NCBI RefSeq assembly: GCF_029227915.1 | Contig: NC_079878.1 | Coordinates: forward strand, 15,190,001-15,254,000 | Source of the DNA: Hydractinia symbiolongicarpus | Taxonomy: Eukaryota; Cnidaria; Hydrozoa; Anthoathecata; Hydractiniidae | DNA: 64,000 bases | Reading direction: 5' to 3' | Part shown: positions 45,049 to 56,119 of the stretch, piece after piece | How the letters are laid out: every line of letters starts with the position of its first letter | Numbering within the stretch: position 1 is the first letter of the stretch | Notes under the pieces: model-generated | The model's database searches: none | Told to the model about the DNA's origin: nothing | What the model saw: the letters and a program-made list of their open reading frames with translations, nothing else | Program-made: the position numbers and the translations under genes

Positions 45049-46210
45049 GGTTACAAAGCGTTACAACGTGTTACAAGGCGTTACAATCAGCACGTCCATG
45101 CGTTACAAGGCGTTACAAGAATCACTCTAGCCATTTCCAAAAATTTCACAGTCATTTTTTCATGGAAATAGGTTACAAAGCGTTACAACGTGTTACAAGG
45201 CGTTACAATCAGCATGTTCATGCGTTACAAGGCGTTACAAGAATCACTCTAGCCATTTCCAAAAATTTCACAGTCATTTTTTCATGGAAATAGGTTACAA
45301 AGCGTTACAACGTGTTACAAGGCGTTACAATCAGCACGTCCATGCGTTACAAGGCGTTACAAGAATCACTCTAGCCATTTCCAAAAATTTCACAGTCATT
45401 TTTTCATGGAAATAGGTTACAAAGCGTTACAACGTGTTACAAGGCGTTACAATCAGCATGTTCATGCGTTACAAGGCGTTACAAGAATCACTCTAGCCAT
45501 TTCCAAAAATTTCACAGTCATTTTTTCATGGAAATAGGTTACAAAGCGTTACAACGTGTTACAAGGCGTTACAATCAGCACGTCCATGCGTTACAAGGCG
45601 TTACAAGAATCACTCTAGCCATTTCCAAAAATTTCACAGTCATTTTTTCATGGAAATAGGTTACAAAGCGTTACAACGTGTTACAAGGCGTTACAATCAG
45701 CATGTTCATGCGTTACAAGGCGTTACAAGAATCACTCTAGCCATTTCCAAACATTTCACAGTCATTTTTTCATGGAAATAGGTTACAAAGCGTTACAACG
45801 TGTTACAAGGCGTTACAATCAGCACTTCCATGCGTTACAAGGCGTTACAAGAATCACTCTAGCCATTTCCAAAAATTTCACAGTCATTTTTTCATGGAAA
45901 TAGGTTACAAAGCGTTACAACGTGTTACAAGGCGTTACAATCAGCACGTCCATGCGTTACAAGGCGTTACAAGAATCACTCTAGCCATTTCCAAAAATTT
46001 CACAGTCATTTTTTCATGGAAATAGGTTACAAAGCGTTACAACGTGTTACAAGGCGTTACAATCAGCACGTCCATGCGTTACAAGGCGTTACAAGAATCA
46101 CTCTAGCCATTTCCAAAAAATTCACAGTCATTTTTTCATGGAAATAGGTTACAAAGCGTTACAACGTGTTACAAGGCGTTACAATCAGCATGTTCATGCG
46201 TTACAAGGCG
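45049..46210 (+). repeat. Iteron array B (GTTACAA type), 10 copies, 3' of the helicase gene
   Basis: Units of 122 bp. Each has four GTTACAA at 10-bp spacing, a 22-bp step, and two more 10 bp apart, then a non-iteron spacer (ACTCTAGCCATTTCC...). On the complementary strand this is the same 2 + 22 + 4 layout as array A, in opposite orientation. The 22-bp step alternates between CAGCACGTCCATGC and CAGCATGTTCATGC in the first six copies, a 244-bp higher-order period. Confidence 0.95.
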
Positions 46211-46432
46211 TTTGTTTGCCTATCAGATGATGAAGTTTTCCTAACTATACCGATAGCGGCTTTGAAGGGAGAACCAAGTTTTTGCGAACCGCCTTCACAC
46301 ACGAGGGTACTTAATACACCAGATTATTGGCCAAATCGTAAGAGGAAAAAAAGCCTTTATGTGTACGCCGGTTTTGACTGTAACAAAGTTAAAAGACTAT
46401 TTGAATATTCTGGTTTTCAAAAATCTTTGTAA
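46166..46432 (+). CDS. Short ORF after array B, possible alternative last exon, copy 1
   Basis: The open frame leaves the last iteron and reads FVCLSDDEVFLTIPIAALKG, then a basic stretch (PNRKRKKS), to a stop at 46,432. The first ATG lies in repeat DNA, so I doubt it is the real start. CCTATCAG at about 46,228 is a usable acceptor in a phase (one base carried) that matches donor-like GAAG|GTAGTAG in helicase exon 6 at about 44,638, so it could be an alternative C-terminal exon. FVCLSDDE looks like another SUMO-interaction motif. The stop is 38 bases from the convergent recombinase stop. Confidence 0.4.
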   Translation: MLQGVTISMFMRYKAFVCLSDDEVFLTIPIAALKGEPSFCEPPSHTRVLNTPDYWPNRKRKKSLYVYAGFDCNKVKRLFEYSGFQKSL

Positions 46433-46470
46433 ATTTACAAAGTTATTTTTATTATAAATACAATTTAAAC

Positions 46471-48147
46471 TTATATAAATTGTTTTGTCTTCGCTCTAAC
46501 CGCCAATGTACTAGCTTTACGGCTACAATGAAAGGAGTAGTTAGGATCTGCGAGAATGGAAGTCCATTTTGCATTGCCATATTTTTGTAGCCCAGCTTGT
46601 AAAAACTTGTCCTCCATGGCACTAAAACTAACTTTTTTCTGTCTCGTTTGAACAGGTGTTTCGTGTTCCAAAGTACTTCCAGACGTTTTCACATTTTTGG
46701 TGTTACTATTGATTTCGCTTACAGTTAAAGTACACGTTGTTTGATCTCGTAATTTATCCATACATAACCTGGCTTTTGCAGCTATATTGCGCGATTCAGT
46801 CTTCTGGTAATGAACTTTAGCTACCTGCGACGTGTGTTTTTGATCTTGAGAAAGAATTGCTTGTTCTTTTGTTTCTAAGTGTGCAACACTTTCGGTTTCG
46901 ATGATTTGCCTATATCGTGTAGGATTTATATACTTACCAATTGCTTGATAAACAATTCTACCGAATACGTCCGAAATACGCGTCAACTGCTTACCATTTC
47001 GACACACTAGTAGATAATCGTTGGTGGGGTTCAATCTTCGTCGTACATTGTCAATGTATTCGTTTATTAGTGTGAGTACATCTATGGAAAAATAAAGAGA
47101 GTCAAATCCGTATTTCTCCGCAGTTTTAAAGACATTCTGATCTATAAAACCATCCTCTTTCACGCCTTTAATCATTGTTACTGTAAGAGTTTGATACGTC
47201 ATGGGTCTTGAAGCCTTCACCATTAAAAATAATACAGCTACTATGAAGGAAGTCGAAAATGATAAATCGTGTGCTGCGACACATGCACTTGCGTTTTTAG
47301 CATTTAACACAATTTGTTTATATTTTTCACTATGGTATGGTATCACCTTTTGTAAATCATATAGTGTCGCCCAACAGTCTATACTGTTTAGATATTCAAC
47401 ACTTAAGATACACTTCCATTCAGCTTTCATTTTACGAAGGAGGAATTTCTTAACACGGTGCAAATAAATCTCTGCAGCAACAAATACCGACAAATTTTTT
47501 TCAGTCGTACCTGCGCTTCGTCTGTAATCAAGCATGTGCCCAATAGCATTCATGTAGCCAATTATTCCTGAGAAGCCAACCTTCCATTGGTCTCTCAAAA
47601 AATCTACGAAATCAGAAAGCATATTAATAGAGCCAACACAGTAGTCGATAACAGGGAATGGTACTTCCCATACCGAAGGAGAATCCTCGCAGCAATATTT
47701 GGCATACTTTAAAACTTTACAAGTTATTTGATCGGCCTGAGAATGATCTTTACCACCACCACCTGGACTTTTTAACCATGTCCTAAATGCAACTGCCAAA
47801 TTACATGTTTTAGCAAAAGACGGCATTGAAAATGTGGAGGCGCGCTTTCTTTGGGGATCTTTTATGCGATTTCTCGTACTGAAGTGGGGAAGTACTTCGT
47901 CGATATTCGGTCTTTTATCGAAATAATAAAACCATCCATGACGGTTATAGACATGTTTTCTACACCCTCTTTTACTTCCATACGACTCGCTGTCACAATC
48001 AGCCACAGGACAACAAAAGCGGTTATCTTTATCAGGCATTAACTTAAGCCTTTTCGATCTCATTGAGGCTCCCAATGCCTCTTTCCACGCAGGCTTTTGC
48101 AAGACTCGTTTTGTCATTCCGATTTCTTTAAAGTTCTCTAGAAACAA
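46471..48147 (-). CDS. Zinc finger + tyrosine recombinase-like + Myb protein, copy 1
   Basis: 558 codons open; the likely start is the Met at residue 11 (48,117, MTKRVLQKP), because TTTGTTTCTAG at about 48,138 is an acceptor just 5' of it. Domains: a C2H2-like finger (C46, C51, H65, H70); a helical core-binding region (about 110-290); a recombinase-type catalytic region with candidate R314 (KASRPMTYQ), R411/R413 (INPTRYRQII), H438 (QKHTSQ) and Y447 (VHYQK); and a C-terminal SANT/Myb domain (about 505-555; FSAMEDKFLQAGLQKYGNAK), close to telobox-type Myb but lacking the usual last Trp. Tyrosine recombinases cut and rejoin DNA through a 3'-phosphotyrosine. The R-R-H-Y assignment is mine and unverified. 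Single long coding exon, convergent with the helicase gene. Confidence 0.75.
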   Translation of the reverse strand: MFLENFKEIGMTKRVLQKPAWKEALGASMRSKRLKLMPDKDNRFCCPVADCDSESYGSKRGCRKHVYNRHGWFYYFDKRPNIDEVLPHFSTRNRIKDPQRKRASTFSMPSFAKTCNLAVAFRTWLKSPGGGGKDHSQADQITCKVLKYAKYCCEDSPSVWEVPFPVIDYCVGSINMLSDFVDFLRDQWKVGFSGIIGYMNAIGHMLDYRRSAGTTEKNLSVFVAAEIYLHRVKKFLLRKMKAEWKCILSVEYLNSIDCWATLYDLQKVIPYHSEKYKQIVLNAKNASACVAAHDLSFSTSFIVAVLFLMVKASRPMTYQTLTVTMIKGVKEDGFIDQNVFKTAEKYGFDSLYFSIDVLTLINEYIDNVRRRLNPTNDYLLVCRNGKQLTRISDVFGRIVYQAIGKYINPTRYRQIIETESVAHLETKEQAILSQDQKHTSQVAKVHYQKTESRNIAAKARLCMDKLRDQTTCTLTVSEINSNTKNVKTSGSTLEHETPVQTRQKKVSFSAMEDKFLQAGLQKYGNAKWTSILADPNYSFHCSRKASTLAVRAKTKQFI

Positions 48148-48823
48148 AATTTATAGAAAGTTTATAACAATATTAGTTTTTAACAAAGCATAGAAAGTAG
48201 GATAAAAAAAAGAATTCATTTGAATAAAAAAAGAATCCTATTAACTATAAATTTAAAGTTTGAACAACTTACCTTATACTTTACTTCGTATACAAAGTAT
48301 TAGTTGAGAAACTTCTCATTAAAACAATTCCTTTTTATAATGAAGGACGCTCTCCATAGCAGAGTTAAGGTAGCAGCGAAAACGGAATTATTTCAAGTGG
48401 CACAATATAAATTAGACTGCAGAGTATTCATAATTAAATAACTATTCCTCAAGATAATCATTTCGCATATATTATCGTTATGATATATAAAAGAATTCAA
48501 CGGAACAAATAGAGTGGAACGATATATACCGTCACATAAATTCCATCAAATTCCCTATGGGAACGACACGTTCTTGTCTTGTGAGTAACAATAGAACAAT
48601 ACATTCCGCTTTTATAACAATGTTTTAATAAGTTGTTAAAGAACACCAAGTTCCTTAAAAATGGTTCTTTTTTAAAAAATTGGAACATGTAAAGTATTTA
48701 ATGTGTTTAGGGTGTAAGATAATCGCACATAGAATCACGGACCATTATAATTTCATACGCTATATAACCATAGGAGATTATTTTTGTTCCGCTACAGCAT
48801 TCGTTTGTATTACTTAGCAGAAC
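48148..48823. promoter_or_regulatory. Divergent promoter region between recombinase copy 1 and helicase copy 2
   Basis: A TATATAA at 48,761-48,767 lies about 60 bases upstream of the helicase ATG (48,824). On the minus strand a TATAAAAA (48,333-48,339) precedes a short untranslated exon ending in AAG|GTAAGT (donor at 48,272) and a 135-base intron to 48,138, ahead of the recombinase start. No GTTACAA iterons lie in this stretch. The same region recurs at 56,120-56,795. Confidence 0.55.
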
Positions 48824-51800
48824 ATGGCTAACAGGCAACTGCGAAGTGAAGTTTTGAAACGCGCCCTGAAGGCATGCATCGTCCAACCGGTAATAAGAAA
48901 ATATCAGGTAGTAGCCGTTCGTGCGATGTGGGGAAGTGATGTTGATGCCCGCGAGGTCATTTGGGGCAAGAGAATGCAGATGGAGAACATATTGCTTAGC
49001 AACGAACAAGTATCCTGTTTTTTTTCTTGTATTACCTATATGGCCAGACCTCGTAAGAGAAAGTCGATGAGGAATGAAGGGGAGGAAGAAGAAGGAGCCG
49101 ACTCTAGCAGTGAAGGTGATAACAGAAACGGCGCAAATGCGCCTGAAACATTTCCTGGCATTTCTTTCTGGATCGCGTGCGACTTGCCAAACTGTACCTT
49201 AAGTCAATTTGAAACAAATTTGTCGAAGTCTTTTATGCAAGCCGGGTTGAATTTAACAACGTGCAATGCTATACAGACAAGAGGTAAATACTTGAACCTT
49301 TTAGTACTTGAAATACTGTCAATGTTTTTCGAATATTTTACGCCACATTTGATATTTGTAGGCAAAACCAGTGCATTGCAAGCATTCTCAGGATCGTTAT
49401 ACCAAGTCTTGAAAGACCACAATAGGGAAGAAGCAAAACGGATAGTTGAGATATCCCATCGCACAATGATTAGGAGTGCAGCTAGAGATGAAGGTGTTCA
49501 ACTTGACCACGTTGCTGTAATGGAAAGCGAACAGTACTCGATGAAACCCTGTCAGTTAATTCTAACAAAAAATATTGATAAAGAGGTATATCAAGATGTA
49601 ATTCGTGGTTTATCCGAAATCAGATTTACATCGCTTGATTTAAAAGTAATTGATAAATCGGAAGGTAAGTTGCCACGAACAAATTTACTTACTTCTCCAA
49701 TAATAAGACTAAGTTTTTTGTAGAAGTTAAAACATGTTTTTACATTGTTACACGCATAGGCACAGAAGTAACTATTCCCGTTAAGCCAACTAACAAACTT
49801 TGTCAATCCGTGGATATAGTTCGAAGGATGATGGAGAGGAATAGCTTTGGGCTGTGCAATGGAGGTGTATACAAAAAAATAGGAGAAAGCAGATACACAT
49901 ACGTTTACTGTTGTTCGGTGAAAAGCTATCTCTATCGCTCGTTGAAAAACAAAGCAATCGCCAACGAAATTACGCCAAATTTACGAGAGTTGGTATTTTT
50001 GCTGTCGGACGGCGAGTGCCAAATAATTGATCAAATAACTCTGGATTACAATTACATTGAATGCTTGCCAAATGGAGTTTGTTATAACATCGCCAAAAAA
50101 TGTTTCGATGTCAAGCCAAATTTAAAGGGATCTCCCCGAGCATTCGTACGGTACTTTCATCGTGAGGGAAAAAATCCCGAACCAAAGCCATTTATAGAAG
50201 GTAATTGTTTTTACTTTTCTTTTAACGCGTTAAGAAAATGTGTTTTTTTTCTTTTAACGCGTTGTAACATATCAAGGTGGTAGTTGTAACGTGTTGTAAC
50301 GTATTGTAACTTGTTGTAACGCATTGTCAGTGAAAAAAATGTTTTTTTTTATCTTTTAACGCGTTGTAACATATCAAGGTGGTAGTTGTAACGTGTTGTA
50401 ACGTATTGTAACTTGTTGTAACGCATTGTCAGTGAAGAAAATGTTTTTTTTTATCTTTTAACGCGTTGTAACATATCAAAGTGGTAGTTGTAACGTGTTG
50501 TAACGTATTGTAACTTGTTGTAACGCATTGTCAGTGAAGAAAATGTTTTTTTTTATCTTTTAACGCGTTGTAACATATCAAAGTGGTAGTTGTAACGTGT
50601 TGTAACGTATTGTAACTTGTTGTAACGCATTGTCAGTGAAGAAAATGTTTTTTTTTATCTTTTAACGCGTTGTAACATATCAAGGTGGTAGTTGTAACGT
50701 GTTGTAACGTATTGTAACTTGTTGTAACGCATTGTCAGTAAAAAAAAAACGCATTGTCAGTGAAGAAAATGTTTTTTTTTATCTTTTAACGCGTTGTAAC
50801 ATATCAAGGTGGTAGTTGTAACGTGTTGTAACGTATTGTAACTTGTTGTAACGCATTGTCAGTAAAAAAAATGTTTTTTTTTATCCTTTAACGCGTTGTA
50901 ACATATCAAGGTGGTAGTTGTAACGTGTTGTAACGTATTGTAACTTGTTGTAACGCATTGTCAGTGAAAAAAATGTTTTTTTTATCTTTTAACGCGTTGT
51001 AACATATCAAGGTGGTAGTTGTAACGTGTTGTAACGTATTGTAACTTGTTGTAACGCATTGTCAGTGAAGAAAATGTTTTTTTTATCTTTTAACGCGTTG
51101 TAACATATCAAGGTGGTAGTTGTAACGTGTTGTAACGTATTGTAACTTGTTGTAACGCATTGTCAGTGAAAAAAATGTTTTTTTTTATCTTTTAACGCGT
51201 TGTAACATATCAAGGTGGTAGTTGTAACGTGTTGTAACGTATTGTAACTTGTTGTAACGCATTGTCAGTGAAGAAAATGTGTTTTTTTTCTTTTAACGCG
51301 TTGTAACATATCAAGGTGGTAGTTGTAACGTGTTGTAACGTATTGTAACTTGTTGTAACGCATTGTCAGTAAAAAAAAAACGCATTGTCAGTGAAGAAAA
51401 TGTTTTTTTTTATCTTTTAACGCGTTGTAACATATCAAGGTGGTAGTTGTAACGTGTTGTAACGTATTGTAACTTGTTGTAACGCATTGTCAGTGAAGAA
51501 AATGTGTTTTTTTATCTTTTAACGCGTTGTAACATATCAAAGTGGTAGTTGTAACGTGTTGTAACGTATTGTAACTTGTTGTAACGCATTGTCAGTGAAG
51601 AAAATGTTTTTTTTTATCTTTTAACGCGTTGTAACATATCAAAGTGGTAGTTGTAACGTGTTGTAACGTATTGTAACTTGTTGTAACGCATTGTCAGTGA
51701 AGAAAATGTTTTTTTTTATCTTTTAACGCGTTGTAACATATCAAGGTGGTAGTTGTAACGTGTTGTAACGTATTGTAACTTGTTGTAACGCATTGTCAGT

Positions 51801-53659
51801 GAAAAAAATGTTTTTTTTTATCTTTTAACGCGTTGTAACATATCAAGGTGGTAGTTGTAACGTGTTGTAACGTATTGTAACTTGTTGTAACGCATTGTCA
51901 GTGAAGAAAATGTGTTTTTTTTCTTTTAACGCGTTGTAACATATCAAGGTGGTAGTTGTAACGTGTTGTAACGTATTGTAACTTGTTGTAACGTAGTTCT
52001 AAAAAAGGTGCACTGAACTACATTTGTAGGTGTCGAAAATAGCTTCCCAGATAGAAATGTGCGGTTGCGTTTTTATCAAAAATGGTACCAAATTTTGCTC
52101 GCCGGTCAGTATCCCATGAAAGAAAAGAAATTGTTGCTGGTAGGTCCTCCTGATAGTGGAAAGACTAGTTGGTTTGCTCCATTTCAAGGTAATTAAATAA
52201 AGTTCGTGAAAACTTCTGACTTTTAGACGGCACTTACTGACATACATTTGTCCTTTTAGGCATTATTCCAGAAATGTACATTGCTGGCGTGGTTCGGGAT
52301 GGTCGATTCTCAGGCCACCTGATAAATAGAAATACACAAGTCGTATTTATGGATGAATGGACTAGCGACAGTCTATGTTGTGAAGATGCAAAAAGAATAT
52401 TGCAAGGTAAGTCGATGTCGATGCAGTACATGAACATTTACTTTGAATAAAATGTGGCAATGTGCAGATGGGATACCACTTTCTCTTATAGGCGGCTTGG
52501 TTATGATCCCGCAAAAACACAAAGAACCGGCCCGTTTTCAATACAATTCGGGTTTTTTTATAACAACTAATATAATGCCGGACTTCGGAAATGGTGTAGA
52601 TGGTGAGGCTATCCTGCGTCGTCTTGAAGTTTTCGAAACTAAGACACTTCGAGTGAAGGACAATAGCATAACAAGTAAGTATCTCATGAGAATAAATGAT
52701 AACAATGGTGTAAATCAATATGCATAAAAATAAGTAATGACTTTTTTCCCGTAGAGTGGATGAGAATGCACTGCATGGAAATATTTGTGTACGTTGCCAG
52801 CCAGTTGAAAGACATCTCGCTTTTCACCAGCGAAACCAATGTTGCGAAGAAAAATCAAGTAGGCGCTGTGTACAACGACGTTGATTGCGATCCGTCGGTC
52901 TTCTTGGACGAAGAGCAAACATTGGAAGCATCTAGCAGTTGTCTAAGCACACGAGTTCAGATTGAGAATGCAGTTCCGCAAGAGGCTATCGACTATGCCA
53001 TTATTGCGGCCGACGATAGGGATGGCATTTTGTACCATGCGCTTAACTTTGATCATGAACTGTTTGACATAGAAAACAAGTTACACAGTGCTGAATATAT
53101 GCGCAAAATGTACGAGATAGCCGCTGGGGCATGGGAGGAAATCTGCCCATTAATTAATAACGATGAGACCTTGGTAGCATTCAAACGCCGTAAAAGGATC
53201 AACTGGCAGGGTAGTGACACGTTCTACGACACGTGGTTGCTTGCTACAAACTCCTGCCGCGATTTCTTCCCGACGAAAGAAATGAAGGAGCTCTACCCTG
53301 ATTGGGCACAACTAATTGAGCAAGACGAAGACGAAGGAGAAGGTAGTAGCCACGACCGCGAAGAGAACGAGGAAGAAGAAGAGGAAACAAACGAAGAGGA
53401 GGAAGGTCATAGGGAAGAAGAAGAAACAGAAGAACATGAAATCAATGCTCAGTCGACAAAACCTGTTTCCACTGTTAAGCAAGAATATATGCCGTTTTGT
53501 CCAGCAAATAACAGTACTGCTTTTATAGACCTCGTGTCAGATGATGAAAGTGTTCCTGAAATTTCTTCAGTAAAATTAGAGCTATTTTCCGCAGATAATT
53601 CAACCACTTCTCTCGATTGTGGTGTTATCTGCATTAGTTCGGACGAAGAAGACAATTAA
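48824..53659 (+). CDS. SF3-helicase replication-type protein, copy 2
   Basis: Exons by alignment to copy 1: 48,824-49,664, 49,724-50,200, 52,030-52,188, 52,260-52,406, 52,492-52,674, 52,755-53,659. All splice sites and helicase motifs are unchanged. Differences noticed from copy 1: Asn for Lys in MRNEGEEEE, a good donor AGAG|GTAAAT at the optional 78-base intron (copy 1 has AGAT|GTAAAT), and Phe for Cys in NSCRDFFPTKE. The TATA box upstream is intact here, so this copy has the full divergent promoter that copy 1 lacks. Confidence 0.85.
50221..51994 (+). repeat. Iteron array A, 17 copies, copy 2
   Basis: Same unit as in copy 1, with five more repeats. Two places have an extra short piece, CAGTAAAAAAAAAACGCATT, a partial repeat created by slippage or unequal exchange. 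It lies within the helicase intron 50,201-52,029. Confidence 0.95.
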
Positions 53660-53752
53660 AAAAAAACTTTTTTGCGTTTTCCTTCCCTCATATCCCACCA
53701 CATACTCCTTTTCTAAAGTGACATGCGAAAAGCGGTTTTCTCTACAGAAATA

Positions 53753-54182
53753 GGTTACAAAGCGTTACAACGTGTTACAAGGCGTTACAATCAGCACGTC
53801 CATGCGTTACAAGGCGTTACAAGAATCACTCTAGCCATTTCCAAAAATTTCACAGTCATTTTTTCATGGAAATAGGTTACAAAGCGTTACAACGTGTTAC
53901 AAGGCGTTACAATCAGCATGTTCATGCGTTACAAGGCGTTACAAGAATCACTCTAGCCATTTCCAAAAATTTCACAGTCATTTTTTCATGGAAATAGGTT
54001 ACAAAGCGTTACAACGTGTTACAAGGCGTTACAATCAGCACGTCCATGCGTTACAAGGCGTTACAAGAATCACTCTAGCCATTTCCAAAAATTTCACAGT
54101 CATTTTTTCATGGAAATAGGTTACAAAGCGTTACAACGTGTTACAAGGCGTTACAATCAGCATGTTCATGCGTTACAAGGCG
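53753..54182 (+). repeat. Iteron array B, 4 copies, copy 2
   Basis: The shortest of the three 3' arrays, two alternating CACGTCC/CATGTTC pairs. Motif order and 10/22-bp spacing are preserved. Confidence 0.95.
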
Positions 54183-54404
54183 TTTGTTTGCCTATCAGAT
54201 GATGAAGTTTTCCTAACTATACCGATAGCGGCTTTGAAGGGAGAACCAAGTTTTTGCGAACCGCCTTCAAACACGAGGGTACTTAATACACCAGATTATT
54301 GGCCAAATCGTAAGAGGAAAAAAAGCCTTTATGTGTACGCCGGTTTTGACTGTAACAAAGTTAAAAGACTATTTGAATATTCTGGTTTTCAAAAATCTTT
54401 GTAA
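54138..54404 (+). CDS. Short ORF after array B, copy 2
   Basis: As in copy 1, with one noticed change (Asn for His in PPSNTRVL). Same candidate acceptor and SUMO-interaction-like FVCLSDDE. Confidence 0.35.
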   Translation: MLQGVTISMFMRYKAFVCLSDDEVFLTIPIAALKGEPSFCEPPSNTRVLNTPDYWPNRKRKKSLYVYAGFDCNKVKRLFEYSGFQKSL

Positions 54405-54442
54405 ATTTACAAAGTTATTTTTATTATAAATACAATTTAAAC

Positions 54443-56119
54443 TTATATAAATTGTTTTGTCTTCGCTCTAACCGCCAATGTACTAGCTTTACGGCTACAA
54501 TGAAAGGAGTAGTTAGGATCTGCGAGAATGGAAGTCCATTTTGCATTGCCATATTTTTGTAGCCCAGCTTGTAAAAACTTGTCCTCCATGGCACTAAAAC
54601 TAACTTTTTTCTGTCTCGTTTGAACAGGTGTTTCGTGTTCCAAAGTACTTCCAGACGTTTTCACATTTTTGGTGTTACTATTGATTTCGCTTACAGTTAA
54701 AGTACACGTTGTTTGATCTCGTAATTTATCCATACATAACCTGGCTTTTGCAGCTATATTGCGCGATTCAGTCTTCTGGTAATGAACTTTAGCTACCTGC
54801 GACGTGTGTTTTTGATCTTGAGAAAGAATTGCTTGTTCTTTTGTTTCTAAGTGTGCAACACTTTCGGTTTCGATGATTTGCCTATATCGTGTAGGATTTA
54901 TATACTTACCAATTGCTTGATAAACAATTCTACCGAATACGTCCGAAATACGCGTCAACTGCTTACCATTTCGACACACTAGTAGATAATCGTTGGTGGG
55001 GTTCAATCTTCGTCGTACATTGTCAATGTATTCGTTTATTAGTGTGAGTACATCTATGGAAAAATAAAGAGAGTCAAATCCGTATTTCTCCGCAGTTTTA
55101 AAGACATTCTGATCTATAAAACCATCCTCTTTCACGCCTTTAATCATTGTTACTGTAAGAGTTTGATACGTCATGGGTCTTGAAGCCTTCACCATTAAAA
55201 ATAATACAGCTACTATGAAGGAAGTCGAAAATGATAAATCGTGTGCTGCGACACATGCACTTGCGTTTTTAGCATTTAACACAATTTGTTTATATTTTTC
55301 ACTATGGTATGGTATCACCTTTTGTAAATCATATAGTGTCGCCCAACAGTCTATACTGTTTAGATATTCAACACTTAAGATACACTTCCATTCAGCTTTC
55401 ATTTTACGAAGGAGGAATTTCTTAACACGGTGCAAATAAATCTCTGCAGCAACAAATACCGACAAATTTTTTTCAGTCGTACCTGCGCTTCGTCTGTAAT
55501 CAAGCATGTGCCCAATAGCATTCATGTAGCCAATTATTCCTGAGAAGCCAACCTTCCATTGGTCTCTCAAAAAATCTACGAAATCAGAAAGCATATTAAT
55601 AGAGCCAACACAGTAGTCGATAACAGGGAATGGTACTTCCCATACCGAAGGAGAATCCTCGCAGCAATATTTGGCATACTTTAAAACTTTACAAGTTATT
55701 TGATCGGCCTGAGAATGATCTTTACCACCACCACCTGGACTTTTTAACCATGTCCTAAATGCAACTGCCAAATTACATGTTTTAGCAAAAGACGGCATTG
55801 AAAATGTGGAGGCGCGCTTTCTTTGGGGATCTTTTATGCGATTTCTCGTACTGAAGTGGGGAAGTACTTCGTCGATATTCGGTCTTTTATCGAAATAATA
55901 AAACCATCCATGACGGTTATAGACATGTTTTCTACACCCTCTTTTACTTCCATACGACTCGCTGTCACAATCAGCCACAGGACAACAAAAGCGGTTATCT
56001 TTATCAGGCATTAACTTAAGCCTTTTCGATCTCATTGAGGCTCCCAATGCCTCTTTCCACGCAGGCTTTTGCAAGACTCGTTTTGTCATTCCGATTTCTT
56101 TAAAGTTCTCTAGAAACAA
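54443..56119 (-). CDS. Zinc finger + tyrosine recombinase-like + Myb protein, copy 2
   Basis: Protein identical to copy 1 as far as I can see. Likely start Met at 56,089, after the acceptor at about 56,110. All candidate catalytic residues, the zinc finger and the Myb domain are retained. Confidence 0.75.
   Translation of the reverse strand: MFLENFKEIGMTKRVLQKPAWKEALGASMRSKRLKLMPDKDNRFCCPVADCDSESYGSKRGCRKHVYNRHGWFYYFDKRPNIDEVLPHFSTRNRIKDPQRKRASTFSMPSFAKTCNLAVAFRTWLKSPGGGGKDHSQADQITCKVLKYAKYCCEDSPSVWEVPFPVIDYCVGSINMLSDFVDFLRDQWKVGFSGIIGYMNAIGHMLDYRRSAGTTEKNLSVFVAAEIYLHRVKKFLLRKMKAEWKCILSVEYLNSIDCWATLYDLQKVIPYHSEKYKQIVLNAKNASACVAAHDLSFSTSFIVAVLFLMVKASRPMTYQTLTVTMIKGVKEDGFIDQNVFKTAEKYGFDSLYFSIDVLTLINEYIDNVRRRLNPTNDYLLVCRNGKQLTRISDVFGRIVYQAIGKYINPTRYRQIIETESVAHLETKEQAILSQDQKHTSQVAKVHYQKTESRNIAAKARLCMDKLRDQTTCTLTVSEINSNTKNVKTSGSTLEHETPVQTRQKKVSFSAMEDKFLQAGLQKYGNAKWTSILADPNYSFHCSRKASTLAVRAKTKQFI

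Noticed and set aside
42067-46210. CRISPR-like repeat-spacer array
   Set aside because: Spacers are themselves repeated, the setting is eukaryotic and intronic, and no cas genes exist; it is a minisatellite.
48707-49009. 100-codon minus-strand ORF opposite helicase exon 1 (also at 56,679)
   Set aside because: Antisense shadow of exon 1; no start context, domain or exon structure of its own.
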